64,000 nucleotides of DNA from Hypomyces perniciosus (lineage: Eukaryota; Ascomycota; Sordariomycetes; Hypocreales; Hypocreaceae): NCBI GenBank assembly GCA_008477525.1, contig SPDT01000008.1:496001-560000 (forward strand). The letters run 5' to 3'. Numbering within the stretch: the first letter of the stretch is position 1; each line of letters opens with the position of its first letter. The notes under the pieces are model-generated. The model was not told where the DNA came from. It ran no database searches and saw only the letters and a program-made list of their open reading frames with translations. Of the stretch, positions 61,497-64,000 are shown in pieces. The position numbers and the translations under genes are program-made.

Positions 61497-62302
61497 TCAT
61501 GACGCAGGTTCTCGAACACCGCCGCCGTCTCGTGGCCCGGAGGAGCCAAAGCGATGTCGGATGAGCTCAACGTACCCAATCGGTCTGCCGCGGGCTAAGC
61601 CCACCAGATCCTGCACCCCTCCGTAGACGAAGCCAAACAACAGCCCATACTTGGCCGTCCGCGCGGCGGTAGAGAGGGAAAATCGATCTGAGCAGTGCCG
61701 GCCGAAAGTCGGCGTCCGTTAGCTAGCTGGTCCCACTCCGCAATATCATATCCGTCCCACCGTTTGACAAGCCGACAAAAGCCAGAGAGTGAAGACGGGG
61801 GTCACAAAACGCGAGGGAAAAAGAAAAGAAAAAAAGGAGAATACTCACGCCATAAGGAAAACGCGCCAGCTACGGTAAGCGTCGCAACAATTGTCGAGAA
61901 CATGTCACTTCTCCCCCGATAGCGGTCCACTGTGCTCTCCAACGACAATGCAACGAAGCTCCAAAACCCCGTCTTTGCCCCCATCCGGAATCCCTCACGG
62001 ATACCACCGTGCATTGCGTGATAGTTCTTCGACTTGTGGTAGAGATACCATCCCGTCGTCGTGTCGGGCATTTTGTGCGCATGCTCCGCCCGGAAACGCA
62101 GCTGGGCCATCTGGCCGCCCTGTACCGCCCCCAGGGAGAAGCCGACCAGTCCGGAGGCTACGGATCCGAGAAGCAGGCGGCTTGGAGTCATGATCGAGAG
62201 TCGCGGATGCGATTCTGCGGGAAAGGTGGGTTGCTGGTGCGCGACTGCTGCAGTTCCCTTCCGGATCGATAGAACCCTTCCCTCGTTCGACGTCGCTGTC
62301 AT
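61497..62302 (-). CDS. Tim17/Tim22/Tim23-like mitochondrial membrane protein
   Basis: Exons 62302-61849 and 61687-61497 give 214 residues. Several glycine-rich hydrophobic stretches (LLLGSVASGLVGFSLGAVQGG, GIREGFRMGAKTGFWSFVAL, FSTIVATLTVAGAFSLW, YGLLFGFVYGGVQDLVG) have the small-residue pattern of the Tim17/22/23 fold. An RFRAEHAHKMPDTTTGWYLYHKSKNYH loop links the first two. A second ATG 37 codons downstream (MTPSRLL) directly opens the first membrane segment and could be the real start. The role is probably in the mitochondrial inner membrane, not necessarily as a core translocase. The exon junction at TGG C|AT keeps frame to a stop at 61497. Confidence 0.72.
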
Positions 62303-62746
62303 GGTGGCAATGGTTTCGCTGTCGTTTGCGATATATACTCCCCGAGAGCTCGACCAGGCGACGCTCCTTCTGAATGGCTTGTACGGTCGGCGTAGGGTAG
62401 TTCGCGAGACGTATTATCGCTTTGCAAAAGATAGAGAATGCCCAGCAGGTATAGCGCGACGTGTTGGAGCTTGATCAAGTGCTTTGATTGTTCTAGCCAG
62501 TTCGCATCTTCACCTGAGGCCGAGATATCGATTCTTCACAAATACAGTGCTGGTAATCCAATTACACGGTCTATACGCACTATGCAACCAATTCCGCTTT
62601 ACGCGTAACCACGTGATTCCGTGTACTACTACATGAACCATCGCGGGGATGTGTGTGTAAATGTAACGGCAGCCTCACCAGAATCGAGAGGGGCTCATCA
62701 GGACTTGGAAACAAACAAAAAAGAGCCTCAGCTCTTTGCCGCAGCC
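62303..62746. other. Divergent promoter
   Basis: The region between the Tim17-like gene (minus) and the small acidic protein gene (plus). Nothing else is supported. Confidence 0.5.
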
Positions 62747-63213
62747 ATGGTAAGTCATAAACGCCTGCTAATCTATAATACTAGTGCTGATCTGGTTAGA
62801 CCACACAAGTCGACGATGCCCACATCTCAGTGCGCTTCAAGCATGGCATTCACACCATCTTCCTTTTCGTCGACTCCCTTGCCCCTTTCTCATCCGTCAC
62901 GGAAGAATTACTAGAAGTCCTGAGAGAGCGGTACCCAGACGGCCTCACAAAATCCACCGCTTCACCAGAGAAAACACCTATTCCGGAGATGGCCAATATT
63001 ACGTATGGCGTGCTCCGTGTGCCCAATGACCCTTTGAAAGGCTGGAAGGCGCTGAAGCTCGGCGATGGCGCTGTAAACACGCCTACCAAGTGTGGACTGA
63101 AGAACAACAGCTTCGTGGCATTTACTGTTGTGGAAGATGACAACGAAGACGACGTTGAATTTGAGGTGGAGTGGCCAAAGGAGGATGAAGAGCTGTATGA
63201 GGAGGAGGCCTGA
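62747..63213 (+). CDS. Small acidic protein, function unknown
   Basis: Exons 62747-62749 (the ATG codon alone) and 62800-63213 give 138 residues. The donor GTAAGT follows the ATG directly, and the acceptor GGTTAG restores TTQVDDAHISVRFKHG. The pattern of alternating beta strands and one helix (ISVRFKHGIHTIFLFVD, SVTEELLEVLRERYP, VNTPTKCGLKNNSFVAFTVV) suggests a ubiquitin-like beta-grasp, by impression only. The C terminus is strongly acidic (EDDNEDDVEFEVEW, DEELYEEEA). If the short first exon is wrong, translation could start at another ATG, but none upstream is in frame and well placed. Confidence 0.65.
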
Positions 63214-63465
63214 AGAGACACTGTTAATCACAACCTTATTCACGTCACAGTGATTGCACACCCCAATCGATAAATTGGTTGAGCGCTATGAGAGGCGCTT
63301 GAACCAGCTGAGGTCATTTGGACATCATGAAATATGCATAATCGTGCGCAAACTGGATATGACTTCACCCAAACCGCTTCCTCTCGCCTATTCTACAAAG
63401 CACCGCTGCGAAACAAACTCTAGACAAGCTGTGCGAATAACCTTCGCTTCCGTTCCCCCAACGCA

Positions 63466-64000
63466 TCATGGTTGCTCATTTCTCGCGTACTTATCCCTCT
63501 GTTCGGTGCCATATCTTTCATCATCCTCGATTTCGCGTTTACGTTTTTCAGCGGTGATCATTTCAGTCGTCGTGCCAGCGTTGTCATGTCCTAAGGATTC
63601 ACTATCTGACACGGAACCATCTTCGATTTCCGGCTCTTTCAAACACTTCGGAATCAACGCGTCTGTTAACCGTTCCTGAAAGGTTTCCCACGGATCAAAG
63701 GGAATTCTCCAATGCACAACAGTGACACGAGTCGGGAATATTGGCTCGTAGTTAGGCTGATGCAGCTTCCCTAAAAACATAGACGTGATTTCAGCCGTAT
63801 AGAGATGCATTTCCTCCTAGCCGTACCTCATTAGGACAACGGGCTACACATGTTAGCTTTTAAATATAGCTGCAGGAATAGTTAGAAGTGAAAGAGGACA
63901 AACCGTATAGGTCACTGTCTCAATGTCCAATGGTGGAGCATTACCGGACCTGAGAAGCCACAACAGCCGCATCTGTTGTGCTTGTGCGAGGGAGATCAAG
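63466..64000 (-). CDS. 3' end of an unidentified gene (runs off the window)
   Basis: Exon 64000-63904 (continuing beyond the edge) and exon 63816-63466 join in frame: AQAQQMRLLWLLRSG..LDIETVTYT, then EEMHLYTAEITSMFLG. The last exon ends with a charged tail (SVSDSESLGHD, AEKRKREIEDDERYG). At least 149 C-terminal residues are present. The acceptor CGGCTAG|GAGGAA is preferred to an earlier AG that leads straight to a stop. I do not recognise the family. Confidence 0.55.

Overview
The window looks like nuclear DNA of a filamentous ascomycete (Pezizomycotina, most likely Sordariomycetes; Hypocreales is my best guess). Genes carry short GT-AG introns of about 50-100 bp. The products include Zn2Cys6 regulators, an NRPS-like A-T-R protein, GH92, GH79 and AA14-type secreted enzymes, and a fungal mannitol dehydrogenase. 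I read exon structures by hand from splice consensus, frame continuity and conserved motifs; nothing was aligned or searched.

The first 45 kb is gene-poor and accessory in character. From left to right it holds: a secreted protein of six near-identical 44-residue cysteine repeats (0.72-1.68 kb); a GH92 alpha-mannosidase (2.7-5.45 kb, minus); an NADP mannitol dehydrogenase-type SDR (6.85-7.72 kb, minus); a secreted metallo-beta-lactamase-fold protein with a 16-nt microexon (9.0-11.1 kb, minus); a damaged NRPS-like adenylation/thiolation/reductase gene (14.2-17.5 kb); a possible catabolic set of fumarylacetoacetase, MFS transporter, Zn2Cys6 regulator and a second MBL-fold hydrolase (19.0-28.7 kb); an intronless, twice-frameshifted multidomain reading frame (31.2-33.7 kb); an Old Yellow Enzyme (34.6-35.9 kb); an AA14-like LPMO (38.3-39.5 kb); a GH79 glycosidase (40.0-41.6 kb, minus); and another Zn2Cys6 factor (42.9-45.3 kb, minus).

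From 45.9 kb to the right edge the content is mostly conserved housekeeping: kinesin-8, a ZNF207/BuGZ-like C2H2 protein, a long Zn2Cys6 factor, the KEOPS subunit Cgi121, mitochondrial proline dehydrogenase, a Tim17/22/23-like membrane protein, a small acidic protein, and the 3' end of a gene that leaves the window.

Two non-coding signals stand out. A 9-mer, TACTCCGTA (or its complement), occurs 14 times by my reading, always between genes. The inverted CGG site TCGGTCCGA occurs three times in the 370-bp divergent promoter shared by the Zn2Cys6 regulator at 27.3 kb and the MBL gene at 27.6 kb, with related CGG-N-CCG sites in the FAH/MFS promoter. This suggests a co-regulated FAH-MFS-regulator-MBL unit. 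The NRPS-like gene and the 31-34 kb gene both show frame breaks; decay and assembly error cannot be told apart here.
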